From Candidatus Kaiserbacteria bacterium (lineage in GTDB: Bacteria > Patescibacteriota > Minisyncoccia > Phycocordibacterales > UBA918), in contig SKGH01000061.1 in assembly GCA_007117575.1 (NCBI GenBank), positions 1 through 23,538 on the forward strand: a DNA stretch of 23,538 nt, written 5' to 3'. Made by a program: the position numbers and the translations under genes. The notes below the pieces were generated by a model. That model did no database searches, was not told the origin of the DNA, and worked only from the letters and a program-made list of their open reading frames with translations. Shown in pieces: positions 1 to 6,933 of this stretch. Position 1 is the stretch's first letter; every line of letters starts with the position of its first letter.

Positions 1-121
1 CATTTATTACTAACGTAATAAACCAAAAAATGTTTTAGTCAGTCACGAAAGAATATAAATGATCACGGAAACTGGGGGCTGGGTCAGCGCCTCGAACTTT
101 ATCAGAAACGCGTAAGTCATG
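1..121 (+). mobile_element. MITE-like repeat, copy 1 (right part, cut by window edge)
   Basis: This stretch is nearly identical to 6813-6933. It holds the TTATTAC/GTAATAA mini-hairpin, the right inner arm (here with five G instead of four: ACTGGGGGCTGGG) and the right terminal repeat AAACGCGTAAGTCATG. The left half lies outside the window, so its target duplication cannot be tested; the expected right-hand one would start with AAATC. No reading frame of note is present. The element ends 20 bases before the ATP-cone/nuclease gene and points towards it. Confidence 0.85.
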
Positions 122-141
122 AAATCCGTAAATGACAAATT

Positions 142-981
142 ATGAAAACTTATCAAATAGTCAAAGCTGACGGTGATCTGGAAGAGTTTAACTCTGAAAA
201 ATTACGCAGATCTCTAAGTCGGTCAGGAGCTGAAGAAAATGTGGTAGAAAATGTAGTAAAGCATGTAGAATCAGTACTTCACGACGGCATGTTGACTGAG
301 GATATATACAATTACGCTTTCAGCTATCTACACGAGCATGGATCAAAAGCTACATCAAGATACTCACTAAGACGAGCTCTGTTTAGACTGGGTCCTACAG
401 GTTTTCCATTTGAAGATTTTTTAGAGAGACTGTTTCAAAAAGAAGGTTATCAAACTGTAACCAGACAAACACTTAACGGTCACTGTGCCGTACACGAAAT
501 AGATATTGCTGCCTACAAAGAAGAACATTCTTTTGTAGTGGAGGCAAAATTTCATTCAAAACCCGGTATAAAATCTGATCTACAGGTCGCACTCTATTCC
601 TACGCTAGGTTATTAGATCTGCGTAGCGTAAAGATTTGTGAATATGACCACTGTGGAGTATCTGAAATGTATATTGTAACCAATACTAAATTTACCTCGG
701 CTGCGCAAGATTACGCAAAATGTGTTGGAGGTATAACCTTATTAAGTTGGGAGTACCCGGTAAGCAACAATTTGCACGACAGAATTTTTAAAACCGGTAT
801 TTTCCCAATAACAGTATTGCAAACATTAAACAATTCTCAAGCTCAAGCATTACTAAAAAATAAAGTTCTACTCTGTGAAGATTTATTACATAAACCCGAA
901 TTACTTAAAGACATAAACACCACCTCTGAACACATTGATAAAATTTTAAAAGAAGCGTCTGAATTAGTAATGAACAAATAG
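142..981 (+). CDS. ATP-cone domain fused to an Mrr-like restriction endonuclease
   Basis: The protein has 279 residues. Residues about 3-88 look like an ATP-cone, the nucleotide-sensing module best known from ribonucleotide reductases and NrdR: it opens with YQIVKADGDLEEFNSEKL and continues with the helical segment ending SRYSLRRALFRLGPTG. Residues about 88-205 look like a PD-(D/E)XK nuclease of the Mrr type, with D121 in HEIDIAA and E134-A-K136 in VVEAKFHSK as the metal-binding core, followed by a conserved-looking GGITLLSWEYP segment. The likely role is an ATP- or dATP-sensing DNA endonuclease in defence or repair; substrate and signal are unknown. The C-terminal ~70 residues are helical and unassigned. 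The ATG at 142 is the only sensible start. It has no clear Shine-Dalgarno and lies 20 bases after the repeat. Domain calls are fairly firm; the biological role is inference. Confidence 0.8.
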   Translation: MKTYQIVKADGDLEEFNSEKLRRSLSRSGAEENVVENVVKHVESVLHDGMLTEDIYNYAFSYLHEHGSKATSRYSLRRALFRLGPTGFPFEDFLERLFQKEGYQTVTRQTLNGHCAVHEIDIAAYKEEHSFVVEAKFHSKPGIKSDLQVALYSYARLLDLRSVKICEYDHCGVSEMYIVTNTKFTSAAQDYAKCVGGITLLSWEYPVSNNLHDRIFKTGIFPITVLQTLNNSQAQALLKNKVLLCEDLLHKPELLKDINTTSEHIDKILKEASELVMNK

Positions 982-1063
982 TGAACAAAACGTTGTACGG
1001 TATTAAATTTAAATAAAAACAACATGACTAAATAAATGTCAATGTGGCATAGTATTTTTTGTA

Positions 1064-1072
1064 TGATAGAAT
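1064..1072 (+). promoter_or_regulatory. Possible extended -10 upstream of the membrane-anchored protein
   Basis: TGATAGAAT fits TGn-TAnAAT. It would start RNA about 30 bases before the ATG at 1109, so unlike most genes here this one would have a short leader. A closer TATATA near 1090 is an alternative. Confidence 0.35.
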
Positions 1073-1108
1073 TTCAGCATATAAGTTATATATACAGAAA
1101 CAATTTGT

Positions 1109-1705
1109 ATGTCAGAAAATGAAAAAACAGAGGGGCAGAGGGGTACAGTTGCATTTTTTGCAGGCCTTTTAATCGGTGGTTTGTTAGTTTGGGTATTCTT
1201 TGGCGGAGACAGAGCTGATACTGACTTGACAGACACAGATAATGGAGAAATTGTAGAGAATGGCGAAGAAGATGAAAACGGGGAGATGTTAATTCCTAAC
1301 GGTGAAGAAGGTACCACACCTACTACACCGGTCAGTGATACTGAGGATAACGAAATTACTACACCAACACCGGAAACCAGACCAACACTACCTACCGGTG
1401 ATGGTTCAGTTTCCATAAGCGACCAACCGGCCAGTTCCTTAGTGGAATTTGACGCTATAACTTTTCCGGTAGACAACGGCTGGATAGGTATCCGTACATA
1501 CCAGAACGGTCAGTTGCAGAACATATTAGGTGTAGCTAGGTTTAGTAAAGATGAAGGTTTGATTCCTGAGGCTGTACAATTACTAACACCCACCATCTCA
1601 GGACAAGAATACGCAGTGGTATTCTTTGACGGGCCGGGTAGAGAGTTTAATTTAGCAAACCACCCACAAATTGATGGTATTTTTGCCACATTTGTAGCGC
1701 AGTAA
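1109..1705 (+). CDS. Single-pass membrane-anchored protein with extracytoplasmic C-terminal domain
   Basis: The protein has 198 residues. A short charged N-terminus is followed by one hydrophobic helix (about residues 13-31, VAFFAGLLIGGLLVWVFFGG). No lipobox or signal-peptidase site is obvious, so it probably stays anchored. Residues about 32-100 form an acidic D/E/T/P-rich linker, and the last ~100 residues form a compact beta-rich domain that begins SVSISDQPASSLVEFDAI and includes NGWIGIRTYQNGQ. This C-terminal pattern resembles the DUF7282-type domain found in secreted archaeal and CPR proteins; I cannot confirm this without a profile search. The function is unknown; display of a small domain outside the membrane is the most that can be said. 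It is monocistronic, with a strong terminator right after it. Confidence 0.7.
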   Translation: MSENEKTEGQRGTVAFFAGLLIGGLLVWVFFGGDRADTDLTDTDNGEIVENGEEDENGEMLIPNGEEGTTPTTPVSDTEDNEITTPTPETRPTLPTGDGSVSISDQPASSLVEFDAITFPVDNGWIGIRTYQNGQLQNILGVARFSKDEGLIPEAVQLLTPTISGQEYAVVFFDGPGREFNLANHPQIDGIFATFVAQ

Positions 1706-1719
1706 GCTACTATTAGTTT

Positions 1720-1760
1720 AAACAAAAATCACCTGTACAAAAAACAGGTGATTTTTGTTT
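1720..1760 (+). terminator. Intrinsic terminator, probably bidirectional
   Basis: A 17-bp perfect stem (1720-1736 with 1744-1760) closes a 7-base loop. Its core is ATCACCTGT/ACAGGTGAT, with A-rich and T-rich flanks on the two sides, so it can work on either strand. It follows the stop of the membrane-anchored protein by 15 bases. Confidence 0.85.
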
Positions 1761-1778
1761 TTTATAAGATTACTTATA

Positions 1779-1787
1779 TGCTAAAAT
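1779..1787 (+). promoter_or_regulatory. Extended -10 promoter for the PD-(D/E)XK gene (leaderless)
   Basis: TGCTAAAAT fits TGn-TAnAAT and ends 8 bases before the ATG at 1796. Transcription would start at or within two bases of the A of the ATG, giving a leaderless mRNA. Confidence 0.6.
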
Positions 1788-1795
1788 CTAACTGA

Positions 1796-2578
1796 ATGAC
1801 AAATAATTTCAAAGGGTACAATCCAAATCGCTCGGCGGAATGGAATTATGGAGGTAGGAAATGGCGTCTGTCCAGATCTAAAATCGAACTTTTTATTGAA
1901 TGTCCGCGTTGTTTTTATTTAGACAACAAACTGGGTACGAAAAGACCAAGTTTTCCATCTTTTACTCTAAATATAGCTGTGGACCAGTTACTTAAAAATG
2001 AGTTTGACAGTTACAGGGAAAAACAAACAGCACACCCCATTATGAAAAAAAATCATTTAAACATGATTCCTTTTCAACATCCAGACCTCGACAGGTGGCG
2101 TGATAATTTTGCCGGACTGGAATACAAGGAACCTAAAACCGGACTGACAGTCTCTGGCGCGGTTGACGATGTGTGGATAAACAATGAAAACGAGCTCGTG
2201 GTTGTAGATTACAAAGCTACAGCAAAAGAAGGTGAAATAACCACTTTGAAAGACTCAGCATGGGAAGAAGCTTATCGTCGCCAAATGGGTATTTATCAAT
2301 GGATACTAAAAAAAATGGGCTTCAAAGTGTCTGATATGGGATATTTCTTATATACCAACGCATTGCTTGATGGGTATTTTGAAGACAGACTAAGATTTAA
2401 GTCTAACTTAATTGCTTGTAGTGGAGATACTCAATGGATAGATGATACTTTAATTGACATAAAAAACTGCCTTGACAGTGAGTTCTATCCTGAAAGCTCA
2501 CCAAATTGTGAGTATTGTCAATACAGAATGTACAGCGGAAAAAAACTGCAGGCGATACATAAAAACAAAAAATCTTAA
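1796..2578 (+). CDS. PD-(D/E)XK family nuclease, Cas4/RecB-like
   Basis: The protein has 260 residues. The nuclease core is visible as D124/D125 in GAVDDVW, D138-x-K140 in VVVDYKAT and the Q163...Y167 pair in RRQMGIYQW, matching the RecB/Cas4 order D, DxK, QxxxY. Two CX2C pairs bracket it: C36/C39 in the SKIELFIECPRCFYLD segment and C238/C241 near the C-terminus. In Cas4 and AddB, cysteines placed this way hold a 4Fe-4S cluster, although the usual spacing is one upstream and three downstream, so metal binding here is inference. It probably acts in DNA end processing or repair. There are no cas1, cas2 or CRISPR repeats nearby, so a CRISPR role has no support. The alkyltransferase gene follows 27 bases later and may be co-transcribed. 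Confidence 0.85.
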   Translation: MTNNFKGYNPNRSAEWNYGGRKWRLSRSKIELFIECPRCFYLDNKLGTKRPSFPSFTLNIAVDQLLKNEFDSYREKQTAHPIMKKNHLNMIPFQHPDLDRWRDNFAGLEYKEPKTGLTVSGAVDDVWINNENELVVVDYKATAKEGEITTLKDSAWEEAYRRQMGIYQWILKKMGFKVSDMGYFLYTNALLDGYFEDRLRFKSNLIACSGDTQWIDDTLIDIKNCLDSEFYPESSPNCEYCQYRMYSGKKLQAIHKNKKS

Positions 2579-2605
2579 ACTAAAACTGAACACTCTTTTT
2601 GTTTT

Positions 2606-2869
2606 ATGAAAGAATTTACTTTACGCGTTAAAGAAATAACCAAGAGAATACCGGCCGGTAGCACCATGACCTACAAAGAAGTAGCCGATCTAGCCGGTAA
2701 CTCTAAGGCATCTCGTGCGGTTGCTTCCATATTGTCTCGTAACTATGACTCTGAAATACCTTGTCACAGAGTAATCAGAAGCGATGGTAGTCTTGGTGGG
2801 TATAACCGAGGTGGTGAAATACAAAAACGTGTTTTACTAGACAGTGAAAAAGTTAGTAATGTAAATTAA
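2606..2869 (+). CDS. MGMT-type DNA alkyltransferase, minimal single-domain form
   Basis: At 87 residues this is only the C-terminal DNA-binding and active-site domain of O6-alkylguanine-DNA alkyltransferase. It shows the winged-helix opening IPAGSTMTYKEVADLAG, then SRAVASILSRN, then the active-site motif PCHRVIRSDGSLGGY with C53 as alkyl acceptor. Having Cys (PCHR) rather than Trp (PWHR) separates it from the inactive alkyltransferase-like proteins. The usual N-terminal domain (~80 residues) is absent, as is common for compact bacterial forms. It would transfer alkyl groups from O6-guanine to itself, once per molecule. The start ATG follows the nuclease stop by 27 bases with no strong ribosome-binding site, consistent with co-transcription. 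Confidence 0.85.
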   Translation: MKEFTLRVKEITKRIPAGSTMTYKEVADLAGNSKASRAVASILSRNYDSEIPCHRVIRSDGSLGGYNRGGEIQKRVLLDSEKVSNVN

Positions 2870-2909
2870 CATTTTGATTTTGGAATGTTAGATATTTTAT
2901 AAGTATATT

Positions 2910-2918
2910 TGTTAAAAT
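2910..2918 (+). promoter_or_regulatory. Extended -10 promoter for the coiled-coil gene (leaderless)
   Basis: TGTTAAAAT fits TGn-TAnAAT and ends 8 bases before the ATG at 2927. It overlaps an in-frame TTG at 2909, which makes that TTG an unlikely start. Confidence 0.6.
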
Positions 2919-2926
2919 TTGAAGAT

Positions 2927-3265
2927 ATGAACTATACTGACGATAGAATTCTGGCACAATTAGAGAACGTTCTGAATATTAAACAAAAAGAGATGCTTAA
3001 TCTTAAGAATGAGGAACAGAATTGCGACCAACAGTTTGTAAATGATAAACAACGACATATTGAAGATTGCGAAAGGGAGAGAGTGACTATGCAAAGAAAG
3101 CAAGAAATGTTCTTAAGCAGAATTGAAGCTGAACACGACAGAAAAATATCTGAGATAAAAAGAAAAATGGAGGAATTAGATAGAATGATACATGTGACAG
3201 AAGCCAACATAACCAAACGTCAGACCGAGTTAGCTCGACTGAGTGCTTTAGAAGAGAACAAGTAA
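2927..3265 (+). CDS. Small coiled-coil protein of unknown function
   Basis: The predicted product is 112 residues from ATG 2927 (an in-frame TTG at 2909 would add 6 but lies inside the -10 element). Nearly the whole protein is one charged helix with heptad-like spacing, rich in E, K, Q and R, starting with MNYTDDRILAQLENVLNIKQ and ending LARLSALEENK. There is no membrane segment, signal peptide or catalytic motif. It is likely a cytosolic oligomer or scaffold. It has its own promoter and is followed 21 bases later by a second candidate promoter region before the HD gene. I do not recognise a family; coiled-coil composition makes distant matches unreliable. Confidence 0.65.
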   Translation: MNYTDDRILAQLENVLNIKQKEMLNLKNEEQNCDQQFVNDKQRHIEDCERERVTMQRKQEMFLSRIEAEHDRKISEIKRKMEELDRMIHVTEANITKRQTELARLSALEENK

Positions 3266-3268
3266 ATG

Positions 3269-3277
3269 TGTTAAAAT
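3269..3277 (+). promoter_or_regulatory. Extended -10 promoter upstream of the HD gene region
   Basis: TGTTAAAAT again, ending 9 bases before an ATG at 3287. That ATG opens a 35-codon frame, not the HD frame; the HD-domain ATG is 76 bases further on and in a different frame. Confidence 0.5.
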
Positions 3278-3286
3278 CATTACCTG

Positions 3287-3394
3287 ATGAAAAGAATTGA
3301 AAAAATACCAAGTTTGCAGTTGTCAATCATCAAGGTTATCAGTGGTTATATTCCAAAATTTCATGTATTCATATCGTGTAGAACAAGCCATTAG
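3287..3394 (+). CDS. Possible 35-residue leader ORF or frameshifted N-terminus of the HD protein
   Basis: An ATG correctly placed for a leaderless start opens a 35-codon frame beginning MKRIEKIPSLQLSIIKVISG and ending in TAG at 3392-3394. Its 3' part overlaps the first codons of the HD gene (ATG 3363) in the +1 frame. It may be a translated leader peptide, the true N-terminus separated from the HD domain by a frameshift near the AAAATTT at 3355-3361, or chance. Only the promoter-to-ATG spacing supports it. Confidence 0.3.
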   Translation: MKRIEKIPSLQLSIIKVISGYIPKFHVFISCRTSH

Positions 3395-3956
3395 AGCGGC
3401 CACCATACTCCACAAGGATCAGGTGCGTAAATCCAATCCCATACCTTATGTTCATCACTTGTTTTCAGTTGCTTTGATAGTGCTTGATTATTCAAATGAT
3501 GAAGATGTTTTCATTTCTGCCTTGTTACATGATACACTGGAAGATACCGATTACACCTTTGATGAGCTGGAAGATGATTTCGGTAAAAAAGTGGCAGATA
3601 CAGTTTTGTCAGTGAGTGAACCGCAGTATAATGAGGGTGTCCGTGTACCATGGAAAAGTAGAAAGGCCGAATACATAAAAAAACTGGAAAAAGCCAGCAA
3701 TGAAGCTTTGTTAGTGGCAACGGCTGACAAGATTCACAACCTTCGTAACATTGTAGAGCAATACATGTCAGACCACTCCGGATTTCTGGAAACTTTTGGA
3801 GACCCTGATGATAACCTTGATTTTTACAGTAGTTTATCAGAAATATTTAACCGAAGATTAAAAAATCCTATAATTCACGAATTCAATCATGTCTTTACAG
3901 AATACAAAAACTTCGTCAACTCAGCCAAAAAAACCATCTCAGAAAAAAACAAATGA
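3363..3956 (+). CDS. HD-domain (p)ppGpp hydrolase-like protein (MESH1/SpoT type)
   Basis: The predicted product is 197 residues from ATG 3363; an upstream TTG at 3297 would add a segment unlike the family. The HD-domain residues are in the order seen in SpoT and MESH1: H31/H32 in PYVHHLFSVA, H56-D57 with E60-D61 in LLHDTLEDT, and D122 in ATADKIHNLRN. The HDxxED signature is typical of the Mn2+-dependent 3'-pyrophosphohydrolases of (p)ppGpp. There is no synthetase, TGS or ACT domain, so it is a stand-alone hydrolase. It may clear alarmone or a related nucleotide such as NADPH; substrate choice is inference. A weak -10 (TATATT, 3347-3352) lies 10 bases before this ATG. The gene's 3' end overlaps the next gene's start by 68 bases, suggesting coupled expression with the M16 pair. 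Confidence 0.8.
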   Translation: MYSYRVEQAIRAATILHKDQVRKSNPIPYVHHLFSVALIVLDYSNDEDVFISALLHDTLEDTDYTFDELEDDFGKKVADTVLSVSEPQYNEGVRVPWKSRKAEYIKKLEKASNEALLVATADKIHNLRNIVEQYMSDHSGFLETFGDPDDNLDFYSSLSEIFNRRLKNPIIHEFNHVFTEYKNFVNSAKKTISEKNK

Positions 3957-5259
3957 GTTTAATGGCTTTGAGTACTTGGGTCGCTATGGCTCTTTGCTAT
4001 GCTACAAATTAGTAGCTAATGGTATGACCGTTATCTATGAAAAACGACCGCAAACAGGCATAATAACAACAAACATAGTCTATAAAGTTGGTTCCAGAGA
4101 CGAAAACATGGGAGAAACCGGTTTAGCTCACATGTTAGAGCATATGCTGTTTAAGCCCACTTCACACGATTTAAAACAAAAACTTCCATCTCACGCCATG
4201 CGCTTCGAATCAGAAACCGGATGCATATTAAACGCTAACACTTGGAAGGACCGTACCACTTATTATTTCTCCTACCCTAAAGAGTACTTCAAACGAGCTC
4301 TGACCATTGAATACGAACGAATGCGAGATCTAGAAATAACCGACATAGAATTCAAACCCGAACAAGGTAACGTACTCAGTGAGTACGATATGTATAATGG
4401 AGACCCACAATATGCCTTAGCTTCAAACATGGTCGCTACCGCTTTCTACTCTCATCCCTACGGTCATGAAACTTTAGGTTGGCGTGAAGACATTGAGGAT
4501 TATACTTCTGAAAAACTAAATCAATTTTACAAAAAACACTACCGACCAGACAATGCCACACTTATGGTGGTGGGGGATATTGAACTAGACGAAGCACTTA
4601 AAGAAGTCAGGGAAATATTTACAAATATAAAAGCTGAAACCACAGCCATACAAAGAAGATCTATCCGAGAACCTATTCAAGAAGGGGAGAGAAGAATAGT
4701 GATAACAAGACCGCTTGAAAATCGCGTCTTAGCCATTGGCGGTAAACACGCCGGCTTTCCCACTCGTGAATGGTACGCCACAGAACTATTACTGGACGTG
4801 TTAACAGAAGATGATAAAGGTATTCTCTATGAATTGTTGGTAGACAGAGGCTTAGCGGCAGACGTATCATCCATGGTAGAACCCACCAAGGAAGATAACC
4901 TGGCTATAATTTTTGTGACTCTGACCAACAAAGCGGATCCTGCCAAGGTTGAAAGAATGATTATTGAGACTATACTGGAGCTAAATATTGATGAAATTGC
5001 CATACGCTTACCAAGTTTAATAGCACAACGTGTAACCGCTGAAATTATGGCACGCGAAAGTAGTTTGGGTGTAATTCGAGACCTAACGGAATATGTTTCA
5101 GCAGATGCCCTAAAGACACATGATAAAGTTGAAAAAACCCTTAAAAGCATTAATGTTCTTGATGTTCAAAATATAGCCCGTGAGGTTTTTAAGCCTAACA
5201 ACCGAACTATTGGTATGGCTTTACGAAAAGAACGTAGTATAAAATTGAATACATTTTAA
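3889..5259 (+). CDS. M16 family zinc metallopeptidase, catalytic subunit
   Basis: The protein has 456 residues. The inverted zinc motif HxxEH is intact as H81-M-L-E84-H85, and the distal glutamate ligand is probably E165 in NVLSEYDMYNGDP. An M16 N-domain covers about residues 42-190 (including VYKVGSRDENMGETGLAHMLEH), followed by a C-domain from about 205 to 385. There is no signal peptide; the first ~25 residues are a polar S/T/K/Q tail. Relatives such as YmxG and the mitochondrial processing peptidase beta subunit degrade or trim peptides as heterodimers. The start at 3889 overlaps the HD gene by 68 bases; the next in-frame ATG (4024) would cut into the domain. The ATG overlapping the HD stop (3953) is in another frame. 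Its partner is the zinc-less M16 gene downstream. Confidence 0.9.
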   Translation: MSLQNTKTSSTQPKKPSQKKTNEFNGFEYLGRYGSLLCYKLVANGMTVIYEKRPQTGIITTNIVYKVGSRDENMGETGLAHMLEHMLFKPTSHDLKQKLPSHAMRFESETGCILNANTWKDRTTYYFSYPKEYFKRALTIEYERMRDLEITDIEFKPEQGNVLSEYDMYNGDPQYALASNMVATAFYSHPYGHETLGWREDIEDYTSEKLNQFYKKHYRPDNATLMVVGDIELDEALKEVREIFTNIKAETTAIQRRSIREPIQEGERRIVITRPLENRVLAIGGKHAGFPTREWYATELLLDVLTEDDKGILYELLVDRGLAADVSSMVEPTKEDNLAIIFVTLTNKADPAKVERMIIETILELNIDEIAIRLPSLIAQRVTAEIMARESSLGVIRDLTEYVSADALKTHDKVEKTLKSINVLDVQNIAREVFKPNNRTIGMALRKERSIKLNTF

Positions 5260-5361
5260 AATCACTATGCCAGCCCTGAGGGAGTGAGAGTAGATATTAA
5301 AGACTTAACCTTCAATAAAAATTTCCATTACTCAGACTCTATGTTCAAAAAACATTTATAA
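5260..5361 (+). other. In-frame open tail after the M16 stop codon
   Basis: The reading frame of the upstream M16 gene continues open for 33 codons after its TAA (5257-5259), ending in TAA at 5359-5361. The residues (ASPEGVRVDIKDLTFNKNFH in the first half) look protein-like. It may be an eroded C-terminus, a small separate ORF from GTG 5284, or chance. The rest of the gap to 5398 is AT-rich with no clear feature. Confidence 0.2.
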
Positions 5362-5398
5362 TTCTCATAATAAGCAAGGTTTAAAACAATAATAATAT

Positions 5399-6703
5399 AT
5401 GAACACAAACCAATTAACAGCTAGGAAAACAGACGGGGGATTAGAATTACAATCCATTACCATAGCAGGCGCCAAAACCGTCTATCTGGAAATGTCTATC
5501 AATTGTTTATACGAACCATCACCTTCAATGCGTGAAGCTATAACCAAACTACACGCCATATCTCTTAAAAATGGCACAGCCGGTCATGACCGTAAAACTT
5601 GGTCACGTCTGGTGGGAGAGACAGGTAGTGAAATATCTATAAATATTGCGGAAGGCATATGTACTATTTCTCTGATTACAACCGGTGCCAACCTCGCACA
5701 GGTCTGGCCTTTATTCAAGGAAATGCTAACCGAACCTCTATTTGACACCAAAGAGCTAAAAAGGAGTCAGAAAATACTGCAACAAAAATGCGAAGTGGCC
5801 AAAGAAGACGCTAGACAACAGTCTATAAACCTTCTTCACCAAGAATTATACCTGCCGGAGGATGTAAGGCACCACCCTTCTCCATCAGACCTTATTTTAG
5901 CTTTAAGAAAGGTCAATGCCACCAAACTCAAGCGTTATCATGACGAGTGGTTGAAAACTGCTTGGCGGGTCACGGTGGGTGGCAATAGTAAAACTGTCAA
6001 AGAAGTGTTTGCCTTGATTGCGGATCTGCGTCAAAACCTACCATTTTCAAGCGATAGTTTAGATCGCCAACCGCTGTTTCTAACTGAACTTAATAACCCG
6101 AAACGAATTGTTACCTTAGATATACCTTCAAAACAAAACCTAGAGATAAACTTGGGAGTTAGAACCGCTGTCACTATGCAGGCACCTGAATTTCCCGCTT
6201 GGCTATTCTCTATAGCGGTACTTGGTCGCTGGGGAGGATTTACCGGTAGACTGATGCGCACCGTACGAGAGCGTGATGGTCTAACTTATGGTATTTATGC
6301 CAAGAATGAATGTCTCAACGCCAATTTTTCGGGACACTCTAGAATAGAAACTTTCTTTTCTCCTAAAGATGTAAAGCGTGGTTTAAAAAACACCATAAAC
6401 GAGATAACGAGATTGAGAAAACAAGGTGTGGAAAAAGATGAGCTTGAACACTTTAAAACAATCTTTGCCACAGACTTCAGAATGATAAACGACTCCTTAG
6501 GCAGAAGAGTCTCACACAACCACAAAAGAATGTTACGCGGTCTTGATGAAGAGGAATTCCGTGACATACAAGAAAAAATACAGAATCTGACAATTTCTGA
6601 GGTAAATTCGGTAATAAAAGACAACCTTAATTTTGCCACAGCCACCATATCTTGTGTTGGACCTGTCAACTCAGAGGTGAGAAAAATATTAGAAACTGTT
6701 TGA
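5399..6703 (+). CDS. M16 family protein lacking the zinc site (non-catalytic partner)
   Basis: The protein has 434 residues with the two-domain M16 fold, but the position of HxxEH is occupied by KLHAISLKNGTAG, so both metal-binding histidines and the catalytic glutamate are not in place. It retains the C-domain signature LMRTVRERDGLTYGIYAKNE (R292 to Y297), equivalent to the LREKxGLxY substrate-holding motif of non-catalytic M16 subunits. In characterised bacterial M16B pairs and in mitochondrial processing peptidase, one subunit supplies zinc and the other the Arg/Tyr pair; the same division is seen here between adjacent genes. The start ATG at 5399 has no Shine-Dalgarno and lies 139 bases after the first subunit. 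The stop at 6701-6703 is only 12 bases before the left end of repeat copy 2. Confidence 0.85.
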   Translation: MNTNQLTARKTDGGLELQSITIAGAKTVYLEMSINCLYEPSPSMREAITKLHAISLKNGTAGHDRKTWSRLVGETGSEISINIAEGICTISLITTGANLAQVWPLFKEMLTEPLFDTKELKRSQKILQQKCEVAKEDARQQSINLLHQELYLPEDVRHHPSPSDLILALRKVNATKLKRYHDEWLKTAWRVTVGGNSKTVKEVFALIADLRQNLPFSSDSLDRQPLFLTELNNPKRIVTLDIPSKQNLEINLGVRTAVTMQAPEFPAWLFSIAVLGRWGGFTGRLMRTVRERDGLTYGIYAKNECLNANFSGHSRIETFFSPKDVKRGLKNTINEITRLRKQGVEKDELEHFKTIFATDFRMINDSLGRRVSHNHKRMLRGLDEEEFRDIQEKIQNLTISEVNSVIKDNLNFATATISCVGPVNSEVRKILETV

Positions 6704-6715
6704 AATTATTTATAA

Positions 6716-6933
6716 CAGGACTTACGCGTTTGGCGAATTTCTTTGTTGCTTTCGTCACTCAAACCTTTCATCGTACCACCAAGTACTCCTCACCCGGCTA
6801 TAGTTTCGGTAATCATTCATTACTAACGTAATAAACCAAAAAATATTTTAGTCAGTCACGAAAGAATATAAATGATCACGGAAACTGGGGCTGGGTCAGC
6901 GCCTCGAACTTCATCAGAAACGCGTAAGTCATG
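6716..6933 (+). mobile_element. MITE-like repeat, copy 2 (complete, 5-bp target duplication)
   Basis: This 218-bp element starts CAGGACTTACGCGTTT and ends AAACGCGTAAGTCATG: 16-bp terminal inverted repeats with one mismatch. TATAA lies directly on both sides (6711-6715 and 6934-6938), as expected for a 5-bp target duplication. Inside is a second inverted repeat: left arm 6792-6807 (ACCCGGCTATAGTTTC, four mismatches) and right arm 6881-6896 (GAAACTGGGGCTGGGT). There is no ORF for a transposase, so it is non-autonomous. It fills most of the 315-base gap between the M16 and TraD-like genes, with its right end towards the latter. Confidence 0.92.

Noticed and set aside
1039..1476. 145-codon minus-strand ORF rich in Ser/Val/Pro
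   Set aside because: It is antisense to the acidic linker of the membrane-anchored protein; its composition is explained by that linker.
2909..2926. TTG start for the coiled-coil protein
   Set aside because: It overlaps the extended -10 TGTTAAAAT, so an mRNA made from that promoter would not contain it; ATG 2927 is preferred.
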